Assembly (NCBI RefSeq): GCF_900547205.1
Contig: NZ_URFY01000022.1
Span: 1-64,000 of the forward strand
DNA from: an uncultured Bacteroides sp.
GTDB taxonomy: Bacteria > Bacteroidota > Bacteroidia > Bacteroidales > Bacteroidaceae
Reading direction: 5' to 3'
DNA: 64,000 nt
The notes under the pieces are model-generated. The model did no database searches and was not told where the DNA came from. It saw nothing but the letters and a program-made list of their open reading frames with translations. Positions 18,761 to 28,500 of this stretch are shown one piece after another. How positions within the stretch are numbered: position 1 is the first letter of the stretch; each line of letters opens with the position of its first letter. The translations under genes and the position numbers were made by a program.

Positions 18761-20920
18761 ATGAGAAAACAAATACTATTCGCCCTATTCTCATTGGCAA
18801 CTCTTAGCATCCACGCCGACGAAGGTATGTGGGTGCTAACCGATTTGAAAGCCCAGAATGAAGTTGCCATGCGCGAACTTGGCCTTGAGATTCCTATCGA
18901 AGAAGTGTACAATGCAAACGGACTTTCGCTGAAAGATGCCGTAGTGCACTTCGGCGGCGGATGTACGGGAGAAATTATTTCTTCCGAAGGACTAGTGCTG
19001 ACGAATCATCATTGCGGCTATGGAGCTATTCAGCAACACAGCAATGTGGACCATGACTATCTGACGGAAGGTTTCTGGGCTATGAACCGTGATGCGGAAC
19101 TTCCTACGCCAAACCTGACGGTTACTTTTATCGACCGGATACTCGACGTGACTAGTTACGTAAGCGAGCAATTTAAAAAGGACGAAGACCCGGAAGGCGT
19201 TAATTACCTGTCTCCAAGCTACCTAAGCAAGGTGGCAGACCGATTTGCAAAGGCTGAGAACATTGAAGTGACTCCTGCCACTAAACTGGAACTCAAAGCC
19301 TTCTACGGAGGAAACAAGTATTATCTGTTTGTAAAGACCGTATATAGTGATATCCGCATGGTTGGTGCACCTCCTTCTTCTATTGGTAAGTTTGGAGCAG
19401 ATACCGACAACTGGATGTGGCCGCGCCATACCGGAGACTTTTCTCTCTTCCGCATCTATGCGGACAGAAACGGAAAGCCTGCTGCTTACTCAAAAGATAA
19501 TGTGCCCCTCCAAGTGAAGAAACACATCAAAATCAGTCTTGCCGGAGTGCAGGAAGGAGACTTCACCTTCGTCATGGGATTTCCGGGACGCAACTGGCGG
19601 TATATGATTTCCGATGAAGTGGAGGAACGTATGCAGACCACCAACTTCATGCGTCAACACGTGCGCGGTGCCCGCCAAAAGGTGCTGATGGAACAAATGC
19701 TGAAAGATCCTGCCGTACGTATTCATTACGCAAGCAAATACGCATCATCTGCCAACTACTGGAAGAATGCCATTGGCATGAACGAAGGATTGATACGCCT
19801 CAACGTGCTCGACACCAAGCGTGCGCAACAGGAAGAACTTCTGGCTCGCGGACGCGAAAAGGGAGACGACTCTTATCAGAAAGCCTTCGATGAAATACGT
19901 TCTATCGTGGCCCACCGACGCGATGCGCTGTATCATCAGCAAGCCATCAATGAAGCGCTGGTGACTGCGCTCGATTTCATGCGCATTCCTTCTACGATGG
20001 AAATGGTGGCTGCGCTCAAATCCAAAGATAAAGCGAGAGTAAAAGAAGCTGCGCAGAAATTGAAAGTGGAAGGTGAAAAGTATTTCGCGTCTGTCCCCTT
20101 CCCCGAAGTGGAGCGGATGGTTGCCAAAGAGATGCTGAAAACTTACGCCAACTACATTCCGGCAGAGCAACGAATCAATATCTTCGAGATTATCGACTCC
20201 CGCTTTAAAGGCAATATAGATGCTTTCGTGGATGCCTGTTTCGAACATTCTATTTTCAGCAATCCCAAGAACTTTGAGAAGTTCATCAAGAAGCCAAGCC
20301 TATATAAGATAGGTTACGACTGGATGGTTCTTTTCAAATATTCCATTACCGACGGGATACTAAAGACGGCAATCGCCATGAAAGATGCCAATCAGAACTA
20401 TGATGCCGCTCATAAAGTATGGGTAAAAGGGATGATGGACATGAGACAAGAAAAAGGAATGCCGATTTATCCGGATGCCAATTCTACCCTACGGTTGACA
20501 TACGGACAAGTGCTAGCCTACGAGCCCGCCGATGGTGTGGTATACGATGCGCATACTACGCTGAAAGGAGTGATGGAAAAGGAAGATCCGGGCAACTGGG
20601 AATTTGTAGTGCCGCAAAAGCTGAAGGACTTGTATAAAGCCCAAGACTACGGACGCTACGGCAAGAACGGTGAAATGCCAGTCAACTTCATTGTGAACAC
20701 CGACAATACGGGCGGAAACTCCGGTAGCCCTGTATTCAACGGCAAAGGTGAATTGGTGGGAACCGCTTTCGACCGTAACTTTGAAGGATTGACCGGCGAT
20801 ATCGCCTTCCGACCTTCATCGCAGCGTGCCGCTTGCGTAGATATCCGCTACACCTTATTTATAATAGATAAGTTTGCAGGCGCATCCCATATTATCGATG
20901 AGCTGAGTATCGTTGAATAA
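18761..20920 (+). CDS. dpp11: S46 family dipeptidyl-peptidase, DPP11 type
   Basis: The 719-residue exported S46 protease has a signal peptide (LFALFSLATLSIHA), catalytic His84 in TNHHCGY, an Asp in RHTGDFSLF and Ser654 in GGNSGSP. Eighteen residues after the Ser is Arg672, matching the Arg of the DPP11 S1 pocket that selects Asp or Glu at P1. It is the same length as the preceding DPP7-type gene and abuts it without a gap, pointing to an old tandem duplication followed by split specificity. Both act on peptides in the periplasm. Confidence 0.9.
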   Translation: MRKQILFALFSLATLSIHADEGMWVLTDLKAQNEVAMRELGLEIPIEEVYNANGLSLKDAVVHFGGGCTGEIISSEGLVLTNHHCGYGAIQQHSNVDHDYLTEGFWAMNRDAELPTPNLTVTFIDRILDVTSYVSEQFKKDEDPEGVNYLSPSYLSKVADRFAKAENIEVTPATKLELKAFYGGNKYYLFVKTVYSDIRMVGAPPSSIGKFGADTDNWMWPRHTGDFSLFRIYADRNGKPAAYSKDNVPLQVKKHIKISLAGVQEGDFTFVMGFPGRNWRYMISDEVEERMQTTNFMRQHVRGARQKVLMEQMLKDPAVRIHYASKYASSANYWKNAIGMNEGLIRLNVLDTKRAQQEELLARGREKGDDSYQKAFDEIRSIVAHRRDALYHQQAINEALVTALDFMRIPSTMEMVAALKSKDKARVKEAAQKLKVEGEKYFASVPFPEVERMVAKEMLKTYANYIPAEQRINIFEIIDSRFKGNIDAFVDACFEHSIFSNPKNFEKFIKKPSLYKIGYDWMVLFKYSITDGILKTAIAMKDANQNYDAAHKVWVKGMMDMRQEKGMPIYPDANSTLRLTYGQVLAYEPADGVVYDAHTTLKGVMEKEDPGNWEFVVPQKLKDLYKAQDYGRYGKNGEMPVNFIVNTDNTGGNSGSPVFNGKGELVGTAFDRNFEGLTGDIAFRPSSQRAACVDIRYTLFIIDKFAGASHIIDELSIVE

Positions 20921-21017
20921 TGAACAATATCCGGTCTTTCCCGTTATATTTATATAGTAAGATTAATAGTTGCAGTCTTCAATGACTGGCATTTAACTCA
21001 AAAAGAAAGGAAAGATT

Positions 21018-21317
21018 ATGGAAAAGTTTGAAGATTTGATACAGTCGCCGGTACCTGTTTTAGTAGACTTCTTTGCCGAATGGTGCGGACCATGCAAAGC
21101 CATGAAGCCTGTACTGGAAGAACTAAAACAGATAGTAGGCGATAAGGCGCGCATTGCAAAGATAGACGTTGACCAGCATGAAGAGTTGGCTTCCAAATAT
21201 CGCATACAGGCGGTGCCAACCTTTATCCTGTTCAAGAATGGAGAAGCGGTTTGGAGACATTCAGGCATCATTCACAGTAGCGAATTGCAAGGGGTAATAG
21301 AACGTCATTACTCATAA
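21018..21317 (+). CDS. Thioredoxin
   Basis: The 99-residue cytoplasmic protein has the classical active site WCGPCK (Cys23, Cys26), the downstream cis-proline motif VPTFILF and no signal peptide. It reduces protein disulfides. It is preceded by an AAAGGAAAG ribosome-binding stretch and followed after 14 bases by an exported thioredoxin-like gene, so the two probably form an operon. The N-terminus is short compared with E. coli TrxA. Confidence 0.93.
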   Translation: MEKFEDLIQSPVPVLVDFFAEWCGPCKAMKPVLEELKQIVGDKARIAKIDVDQHEELASKYRIQAVPTFILFKNGEAVWRHSGIIHSSELQGVIERHYS

Positions 21318-21331
21318 AAAGACAGAAAAAA

Positions 21332-21799
21332 ATGAAGAAAGTATTAGTAATGGTTACTCTCGTCATGGTTAGCGTGATAGTGTACGCATTTAACGATGGA
21401 GCAGAAACCAATCAAGGTAAAAAAGAGGTAACAGGTAACAACGGTGAAGTCGTAGCAATGAACAAAGAAATGTTTCTGAAAGACGTCTTCGACTTTGAAA
21501 AGTCAAAAGAGTGGAAATACAAAGGAGATAAGCCCGCCATCATCGACTTATATGCCGACTGGTGCCCGCCTTGTCGCCAAACAGCTCCTATCATGAAGGA
21601 ATTGGCAAAAGAATATGCAGGGAAAATCATTATCTATAAAGTAGATGTAGATAAGCAGAAAGAACTGGCAGCCTTATTCAATGCATCCAGCATTCCATTG
21701 TTTGTATACATCCCTATGGAAGGAGAACCGCAGTTTATCCGCGGAGCTGCCGACAAAGCAACCTTTAAAAAAGGTATTGATGAATTTCTATTGCAATAG
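21332..21799 (+). CDS. Exported thioredoxin-like protein
   Basis: The 155-residue protein has an N-terminal hydrophobic signal (VLVMVTLVMVSVIVYAF) and a thioredoxin fold with active site WCPPCR (Cys78, Cys81) and a cis-proline (SIPLFVYIP). Probably a periplasmic disulfide reductant or thiol carrier. The CPPC active site is more typical of periplasmic redox proteins than the CGPC of its cytoplasmic neighbour. Partner proteins are not identified. Confidence 0.88.
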   Translation: MKKVLVMVTLVMVSVIVYAFNDGAETNQGKKEVTGNNGEVVAMNKEMFLKDVFDFEKSKEWKYKGDKPAIIDLYADWCPPCRQTAPIMKELAKEYAGKIIIYKVDVDKQKELAALFNASSIPLFVYIPMEGEPQFIRGAADKATFKKGIDEFLLQ

Positions 21800-21854
21800 C
21801 AGTCAATGTCGGTAAGCTCTAGTGCAATTTTCCGCAACCTGTAGATGGATTGTA

Positions 21855-21950
21855 GTTTCCTCCTAAGGAAACGCCAGTTCCCTAGTAAAGATACGCCAGT
21901 TTCCCCCTAAGGAAACTGGCGTATCTGTGCAAGGAAACGACAGTCCCCCA
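21855..21950. repeat. Intergenic GTTTCC/GGAAAC repeat cluster with perfect hairpin
   Basis: The gap between the thioredoxin-like gene and the sulfatase carries repeated GTTTCC/GGAAAC units. A perfect 15-bp inverted repeat (GATACGCCAGTTTCC at 21890-21904 and its complement at 21911-21925) encloses a six-base loop, and partial copies (GGAAACGCCAGTTCC, GGAAACGACAG) flank it. It could end transcription but lacks a T-run, so a dispersed intergenic repeat is as likely. Confidence 0.7.
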
Positions 21951-21991
21951 AATAAATCACTGTTATTTTTCTTTTATCCAAAAAGAAGTGT

Positions 21992-21999
21992 TATTTTTG
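21992..21999 (+). promoter_or_regulatory. Putative Bacteroides -7 promoter box
   Basis: TATTTTTG fits TAnnTTTG, 33 bases before the sulfatase ATG at 22033. It overlaps an upstream in-frame start at 21988, favouring the later start. Confidence 0.45.
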
Positions 22000-22032
22000 T
22001 CCGCAAAGAAAAGCACATTACATCTATACGAT

Positions 22033-23583
22033 ATGAAAACACCTTTTACACTGAAATCCTCATTAATAGCGGCGACAGGAGCTTGTGTTCTTCCACAATT
22101 CGTCCTTGCCCAAGATTCAAAACAGCCTCACATTATACTGATTATATCCGACCAACATCGTGGCGATGCCATGAATTGCATGGGAAACGCTTCTGTCATC
22201 ACACCCAATATGGATGCCTTGGCGGAAGATGGTACACTGTTTACAAACGGATACTCATCTACTCCCAGCAGCACGCCGGCACGTTCGGGATTGCTGACCG
22301 GACTCTCTCCCTGGCATCACGGTATGCTGGGATATGGCAGAGTAGCCAAAAAGTATCGCTACGAGATGCCCGCCATGCTGGGCGACTTAAACTATTATAG
22401 CTTCGGAATCGGCAAAATGCATTGGTATCCGCAAAAGTCCCTGCATGGTTTTCGTGGAACCTTGGTAGATGAAAGCGGACGCGTAGAGAGTCCCGACTTT
22501 ATCAGCGATTATCGGTTATGGTTTCAAATGCAAGCGCCCGGATTGAACCCGGATTCCACTCATATTGGCTGGAACGATCATGGAGCAGCTACTTATAAGC
22601 TACCTGAACGTTTGCATCCCACAGCATGGACTGGAGAAATGGCTTGCGAAATGATTCGCAATTACGAAAACGGCAGCCAGCAACCACTGTTCCTGAAAGT
22701 ATCTTTTGCACGCCCGCACAGCCCATACGATCCTCCACAACGTCTGCTTGACGAATATGCCGAACGGGATGTGCCCGCGCCTTGGGTGGGAGAATGGTGT
22801 AAGGATAAGCCTTATGCAAAACTGAAAGACCCGAAAAAAGCGCAAAAGGATGCTCCTTACGGCAACTTCGGTGAAGAATACGCCAAGAACTCACGCCGCC
22901 ATTATTATGCCAACGTCACATTTATCGACGAAGAAATAGGCAAAGTGATTGAAACATTAAAGGAAAAAGGTATATACGACAATGCACTGATCTGCTATGT
23001 CTCCGATCATGGAGATATGATGGGCGACCATCATCACTGGCGCAAGACGTATCCTTATGAAGGTTCGGCACACGTTCCCTATATTGTGAAATGGCCTGCC
23101 GCTTATCATTTTACGAAAGGTGGCAAAATCACCCAGCCGGTAGAATTGCGTGATTTATTGCCCACCTTCCTCGAAGTAGCCGGTGGTTCTGTTCCGCAGG
23201 ATATGGACGGACAGTCACTACTCCGCTTGATGGAAGGAAAGACCGGGCAATGGAGGAAATACATCGACTTGGAACACGCTACCTGCTATAGTGCCGACAA
23301 TTACTGGTGTGCATTGACCGATGGCACAATAAAATACATCTGGCGTTTCCACACCGGAGCGGAAGAACTATTCGATCTCTCGAAGGATCCTCATGAACTA
23401 AAGAACGTGGCAGGAAACAAGAAATATAAACGCCAGTTGGAAGAACTTCGTCAGGCAATGGTCAACCATCTTTCCGAGCGTGGTGAAGAGTTCGTAAAAG
23501 ACGGTAAGTTGCAGGTACTGAAACGGACAGTTCTCTATAGCCCTTTATTTCCTGATAAGAAACCGGTAGATATTGGAATTTAA
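22033..23583 (+). CDS. Exported sulfatase (formylglycine, serine type)
   Basis: The 516-residue family S1 sulfatase starts at MKTPFTLKSSLIAATG with a signal peptide. The modification motif is Ser80-T-P-A-R84 followed by SGLLTG, so Ser80 is converted to formylglycine, which in anaerobes requires anSME (encoded at 15308). Metal-ligand motifs IISDQ near 40 and VSDHGDMMGDHHHW near 320 are present. It would remove sulfate esters from glycans in the periplasm. Only 12 bases separate it from the ECF sigma gene of the adjoining SusC/SusD locus, so it belongs to that locus. The substrate is not evident. Confidence 0.92.
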   Translation: MKTPFTLKSSLIAATGACVLPQFVLAQDSKQPHIILIISDQHRGDAMNCMGNASVITPNMDALAEDGTLFTNGYSSTPSSTPARSGLLTGLSPWHHGMLGYGRVAKKYRYEMPAMLGDLNYYSFGIGKMHWYPQKSLHGFRGTLVDESGRVESPDFISDYRLWFQMQAPGLNPDSTHIGWNDHGAATYKLPERLHPTAWTGEMACEMIRNYENGSQQPLFLKVSFARPHSPYDPPQRLLDEYAERDVPAPWVGEWCKDKPYAKLKDPKKAQKDAPYGNFGEEYAKNSRRHYYANVTFIDEEIGKVIETLKEKGIYDNALICYVSDHGDMMGDHHHWRKTYPYEGSAHVPYIVKWPAAYHFTKGGKITQPVELRDLLPTFLEVAGGSVPQDMDGQSLLRLMEGKTGQWRKYIDLEHATCYSADNYWCALTDGTIKYIWRFHTGAEELFDLSKDPHELKNVAGNKKYKRQLEELRQAMVNHLSERGEEFVKDGKLQVLKRTVLYSPLFPDKKPVDIGI

Positions 23584-23595
23584 AGACAAGCATTT

Positions 23596-24213
23596 ATGCA
23601 GGTTCTAGACGAAAGTCATACTAAATGGAAACTTTTTCTCAAAGGTGATAGCAAGGCTTATAGTTGGCTTTACACTAACTATATACAATTACTCTACAAA
23701 TATGGACTGCAAATAACTCCTGATAAAGAAATTATCAAAGATTGCATCCAAGATGTTTTTGTAAGGATATACAAGAACAGGGAGAAACTTTGTATCCCCC
23801 GGAACGTAAAAGTATACCTGATGATTTCTCTTAAAAACAGTATATACAATGTTTTCAGCAAAGAGCGTTCGGAAGAAGCCTATGCCTTCAGTTTTCATCT
23901 GGTGGAGGAGCAATATATAGTTGAAAACAGTTTCTTTAGTGAAGAAGAACGACGCGAAAAGATGAAAGAAATAAAAAGAATATTCCGTGTGCTGACTCCC
24001 CGACAGCGGGAGATTATATATTATCGTTTTATAGAAGAAATGGAATATGATGAAATATGCCAGATTATGAACCTGAATTATCAATCGGCTTATAACTTAC
24101 TTCAACGTTCGCTACAAAAAGTAAGAGATACTTTCGGCACATCCGAATGCCTTGTGTGGATAAGCATTCTAGCTACTTTCTTCAAAGAAACACAGAAAAT
24201 ACATTTTTCTTAG
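23596..24213 (+). CDS. ECF-type sigma factor of the SusC/SusD locus
   Basis: The 205-residue protein has sigma region 2 (IKDCIQDVFVRIYKNREKL, then LMISLKNSIYNVF) and region 4 (LTPRQREIIYYRFIEEMEY, then EICQIMNLNYQSAYNLLQRSL). It belongs to the Bacteroidetes FecI-like sigma family that drives polysaccharide utilisation loci. A FecR-type anti-sigma gene follows. Activation presumably occurs when the downstream SusC binds its glycan and signals through its STN domain and FecR. Confidence 0.9.
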   Translation: MQVLDESHTKWKLFLKGDSKAYSWLYTNYIQLLYKYGLQITPDKEIIKDCIQDVFVRIYKNREKLCIPRNVKVYLMISLKNSIYNVFSKERSEEAYAFSFHLVEEQYIVENSFFSEEERREKMKEIKRIFRVLTPRQREIIYYRFIEEMEYDEICQIMNLNYQSAYNLLQRSLQKVRDTFGTSECLVWISILATFFKETQKIHFS

Positions 24214-24280
24214 AAAATAATGCAAGTTCGGTGAGTAGATTCCATTTCATGAGTTGTCCTTATAGAAAACAACGCATAAA

Positions 24281-25492
24281 ATGGATTCAAAGATAGACTA
24301 TAGCAATTATAAAGCGGACTCATTACTTAATGATGCTTACTTTCTGGAATCGGAACAACATCCGACTCAGGAAAGCATCTTATTTTGGGAGAAACTTTCA
24401 TGTGAAAATGAGCAATTGGCGAAAGAAATAGCTATTGCACGCCATTTATTACACAACCTTCGCCACATTTCTATGCCTCCTCTCCCCCAACAGGAAGTGG
24501 ACGACCTATGGAAACGAATATCCGAACAGAATTGCAAAGAGATACTGAAAAAAAGAAAGAGACTGATTCTATACCGTACTCTGGCTGCCGCTTGCATCGT
24601 TATTCTTCTCGTCGGTGGATGGTATCTGCAAAATAGTTATCAAACAATCCAAAATGTGGAACTTCCTGATATAGCGTCCATAAAGAAACCCGATATTTCT
24701 GCCAACCAGACTTTACTGATTCTTTCTGAAAGAAAACAGATTGCCTTGAAAGGGAAAGAAAGCAAACTGGACTATAACCAACAGGGTAAAGTTAACGTTG
24801 ACTCGCAAACTATAAACCTGATAGCTGAGAATAAGGAAAAAAAGGATAGCTATAATCAACTGATAGTTCCCACCGGAAAACGTTCGTCCATTACTTTTGC
24901 TGATGGAACGCACATTTGGCTAAGCGCTAGTTCACGAGTGGTTTATCCGGTTGAGTTTAGTGAACATAAACGGGAGATTTATGTGGAAGGTGAAGTCTTT
25001 CTGGATGTATCCTCCGATAAAAACCGACCCTTCGTTGTAAAAACAAACAAGATGGATGTACAAGTACTAGGCACCACATTCAACGTTTGCGCCTACGAAG
25101 GAGAAAATACTCAGACGGTGGTTCTTGTCACCGGGAAAGTGGAAGTGAAAACAAACAAAAATGAGACGAAAGTTCTGACTCCTAACAATTTACTTGCATA
25201 CGATGACGAGAAAGGGATTAGCGTAGAGCCCGTCGATGTGCAAGACTATATAGCCTGGAAGGATGGATTCTATCAGTTTAAACAAGAAAATCTGGGAGTT
25301 ATAGCAAAAAGACTGAGTAAATACTATGGTAAAACAATCATCATCGACGAACAACTCACAAACATTACTTGCAGCGGTAAGCTGGATTTAAAAGAAGAAT
25401 TGGATGATGTACTAAGAACGCTTATCCAGACTGTTCCCGCTCAAGTGAAGAAATCGAACGATCAAATATATATTAATGTCAAATCTAAATAA
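24281..25492 (+). CDS. FecR-type anti-sigma factor
   Basis: The 403-residue protein has a cytoplasmic N-terminus, a single membrane span near residues 88-108 (TLAAACIVILLVGGWYL) and a periplasmic FecR domain (PTGKRSSITFADGTHIWLSA, then EGEVFLDVSSD and VLGTTFNVCAY). The C-terminal DUF4974-like region (FKQENLGVIAKRLSKYYGK) is typical of Bacteroidetes FecR. It holds the upstream sigma factor inactive until the SusC STN domain signals. Confidence 0.93.
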   Translation: MDSKIDYSNYKADSLLNDAYFLESEQHPTQESILFWEKLSCENEQLAKEIAIARHLLHNLRHISMPPLPQQEVDDLWKRISEQNCKEILKKRKRLILYRTLAAACIVILLVGGWYLQNSYQTIQNVELPDIASIKKPDISANQTLLILSERKQIALKGKESKLDYNQQGKVNVDSQTINLIAENKEKKDSYNQLIVPTGKRSSITFADGTHIWLSASSRVVYPVEFSEHKREIYVEGEVFLDVSSDKNRPFVVKTNKMDVQVLGTTFNVCAYEGENTQTVVLVTGKVEVKTNKNETKVLTPNNLLAYDDEKGISVEPVDVQDYIAWKDGFYQFKQENLGVIAKRLSKYYGKTIIIDEQLTNITCSGKLDLKEELDDVLRTLIQTVPAQVKKSNDQIYINVKSK

Positions 25493-25567
25493 ATGAAATG
25501 CCTATGAAGATATGAAATTAAATTAATCACACATTCAAATATTAATAATCTAATTCGTTATAAAAGT

Positions 25568-28500
25568 ATGGAAAAACACAGATTGTTCGGCCTAAGAAAG
25601 GCTGAAGTTAAACAAGTATCGCTAATTATGAGATTCTTTTCGCTTTTACTACTGATAGGTATTGGGAATTGCCTGGCTACAAACTCTTACTCGCAGAGCA
25701 AATTATTCACAATGAAAGCGTCACAAAAGACCGTAAAGCAGGTCTTTCAGGAGATTGAAAGTAGTAGTGAGTACATCATCTTCTATATGGATCAAATCAT
25801 TGATACCAATCGTAAAGTAAGTATCAATGTGAAAAACCAACAAGTAACTGCTATTCTGGACCAACTATTTGCTGGAACCAATAATACGTATAGCATCAAT
25901 GACCGGCAAATCACAATTTATCATAAGGGAGAGCAACCGGACAGCCGACAACAGAGTGGCAAATTTACGGTCACCGGTGTTATTACAGATGCTCAAGGTG
26001 AATCTATTATCGGGGTTTCTATAAAAGTGAAAGGAACCACGATAGGAGGAATCACCGATATGGATGGTCGCTACTCCATTACTGTTCCCAACAAAAACGA
26101 CATTTTAATGGTGTCTTACATTGGCTATGCTAGCGAAGAAATTAAAATCAACGGGCGTCGCAATATTAACATCCGAATGCGTGAAGATAGCAAAGCTTTG
26201 GACGAAGTAGTGGTTGTGGGTTATGGACAACAAAAAAAGGAAAGTGTCGTGGTATCCATGAGCTCAGTCAAGCCTTCGGAAATTGCAGCGCCTACCCGCA
26301 ATCTGACAAATAATCTTGCCGGCCAAGTATCCGGCTTAATCGCCGTACAACGCTCCGGCGAACCGGGATATGATGACGCAGAATTTTGGATTCGCGGTAT
26401 CAGTACCTTTGCCAGTAATGCTTCCGCTTCGGCTCCTTTGGTGCTGGTAGACGGTGTTCCTCGTAAAATTACCGATATCGAACCGGATGAAATTGAAACA
26501 TTCTCGGTGTTAAAGGATGCCGCAGCAACTGCTATTTATGGTGCTGAAGGTGCCAATGGCGTTATATTGGTGACAACCAAACGCGGAAAGGACGAGAAAC
26601 CCAAAATTACATTCAAAACAGAGCACTCCATTTCCAGTCCCCAGCGTTTGCCCGAATTTGTTGGCTCTGCCGACTATTTAAGTTTATATAATGAAGCATT
26701 ACACAATGATGGAGAACCCGATTTATTCAGTACTGAAACGATAGAAAATTTCCGTACGAGCACAGACCGCGACCTATATCCGGACACGGACTGGATAAGC
26801 GAACTGCTCAGAAAAAATACGCATAATCACCGGTATACATTGAATGTACGTGGTGGTTCGGCTCGTTCCAGATATTTTGTATCGGGTGCTTACTACAATG
26901 AAAGTGGTATATACAAAGGGAATCCGACAGAGAAATACGACACCAATATCGGACTAGACCGTTTTAATCTACGCTCTAATATTGATATGGATGTAACTTC
27001 TACAACGCTGGTTTCTATCGACTTGGCAGGGCAATACCTGATAGCGAACTATCCGGGAGAATCCTCATCCTCCATCTTCCGCTCAATGTTGATAACTCCT
27101 CCTTATTGTTTCCCCGCAGTATACAGCGACGGAACAGTGGCTACCTACGAACAAGAACGAGGGATAAACATGAGAAACCCCTACAATCAATTGATGAATT
27201 CGGGCTATACCCGACAGTGGAGAACCGGTATCCAGTCAAAAGTAGGCATCAGGCAGAAACTTGATTTCATCACCAAAGGACTAAGTGCCAAACTAAATAT
27301 TAGCTATGATTTTGATGCAACCTTCAAATCAATACGTTCTTATAACCCTTCCCGTTATCACGCAACGGGTAGGGATGAAAACGGTAACTTAACATTTATC
27401 CAAGTTGTATCAGGAACTCCCGATTTAAGTGATTTAAAGGACAATGGCATTGAAGCACAAAAAAGAATATACATTGATGCAGCCATTAATTATAAACGTA
27501 CTTTTGCAGAAAAGCATGATGTAAGTGGTATGTTACTGTATATGCAAAAAGAGACACAGCTCAAAACCCAACCTCTCCCCTATCGCAAACAAGGGCTAGT
27601 GGGACGTCTAAGTTACTCTTACGACGGGCGTTATTTTCTCGAAGGTAACTTTGGTTACACTGGTTCCGAAGCATTTGCAAAAAATCATCGTTTCGGCTTC
27701 TTCCCTGCCGTAGGATTTGCTTATTATCTATCCAATGAACCTTTTTATCCCGGAGTTTTAAAGAATTACGTGAATAAAGTCAAACTAAGAGCTTCGGTTG
27801 GTAAAACGGGTAACGATACCACGAGCGACCGCTTTATCTATCGCCCTACTTACAAGATGGACGCTGGCACTTGGTCGCAAGGAATAGGCAGTAATGGAGG
27901 TAACAATTCTTTAGGAAAGGGAATCATCGAAGGATTTCCCGAAACATTGGATATAGGATGGGAAATTGAAAAAAAACAGAACTATGGCTTCGACTTAGGG
28001 CTTTTCAACAACAAAATAGATTTTGTATTCGACTATTTCCGTTCCGAGAGAAGCAATATCCTGATGCAAAGAAAAACCACGCCTACCTTAAGTGGTTTCC
28101 GTGTCAACCAATATGCTAATTACGGAATCGTATCCAATCATGGTGTAGATATGTCATTGAATGCACATCATCAAATAGGTAAAGTAAAACTCAGCGCAAG
28201 AGGAACGTTCACATTTGCCAGAAATGAAATAAAAGAATATGATGAGCTACCGCAGAAATATCCTTGGATGCAAAGAACCGGTAAACGAATCAGTGAGAAC
28301 AACCTTTATATTGCCGAACGCTTGTACACAAAAGAAGATTTCATTGTGAACAAAAACAGTAACGACATCGAGACATATACTTTGCGTCCTGAACTTCCTC
28401 AAAGTACCCTCGGTGGTTTAATCGGCCCGGGTGACATTAAATATAAAGATGTGAATGGCGATGGGGTCATCGATTCTTACGATAAAGTAGTAGGCGTGGG

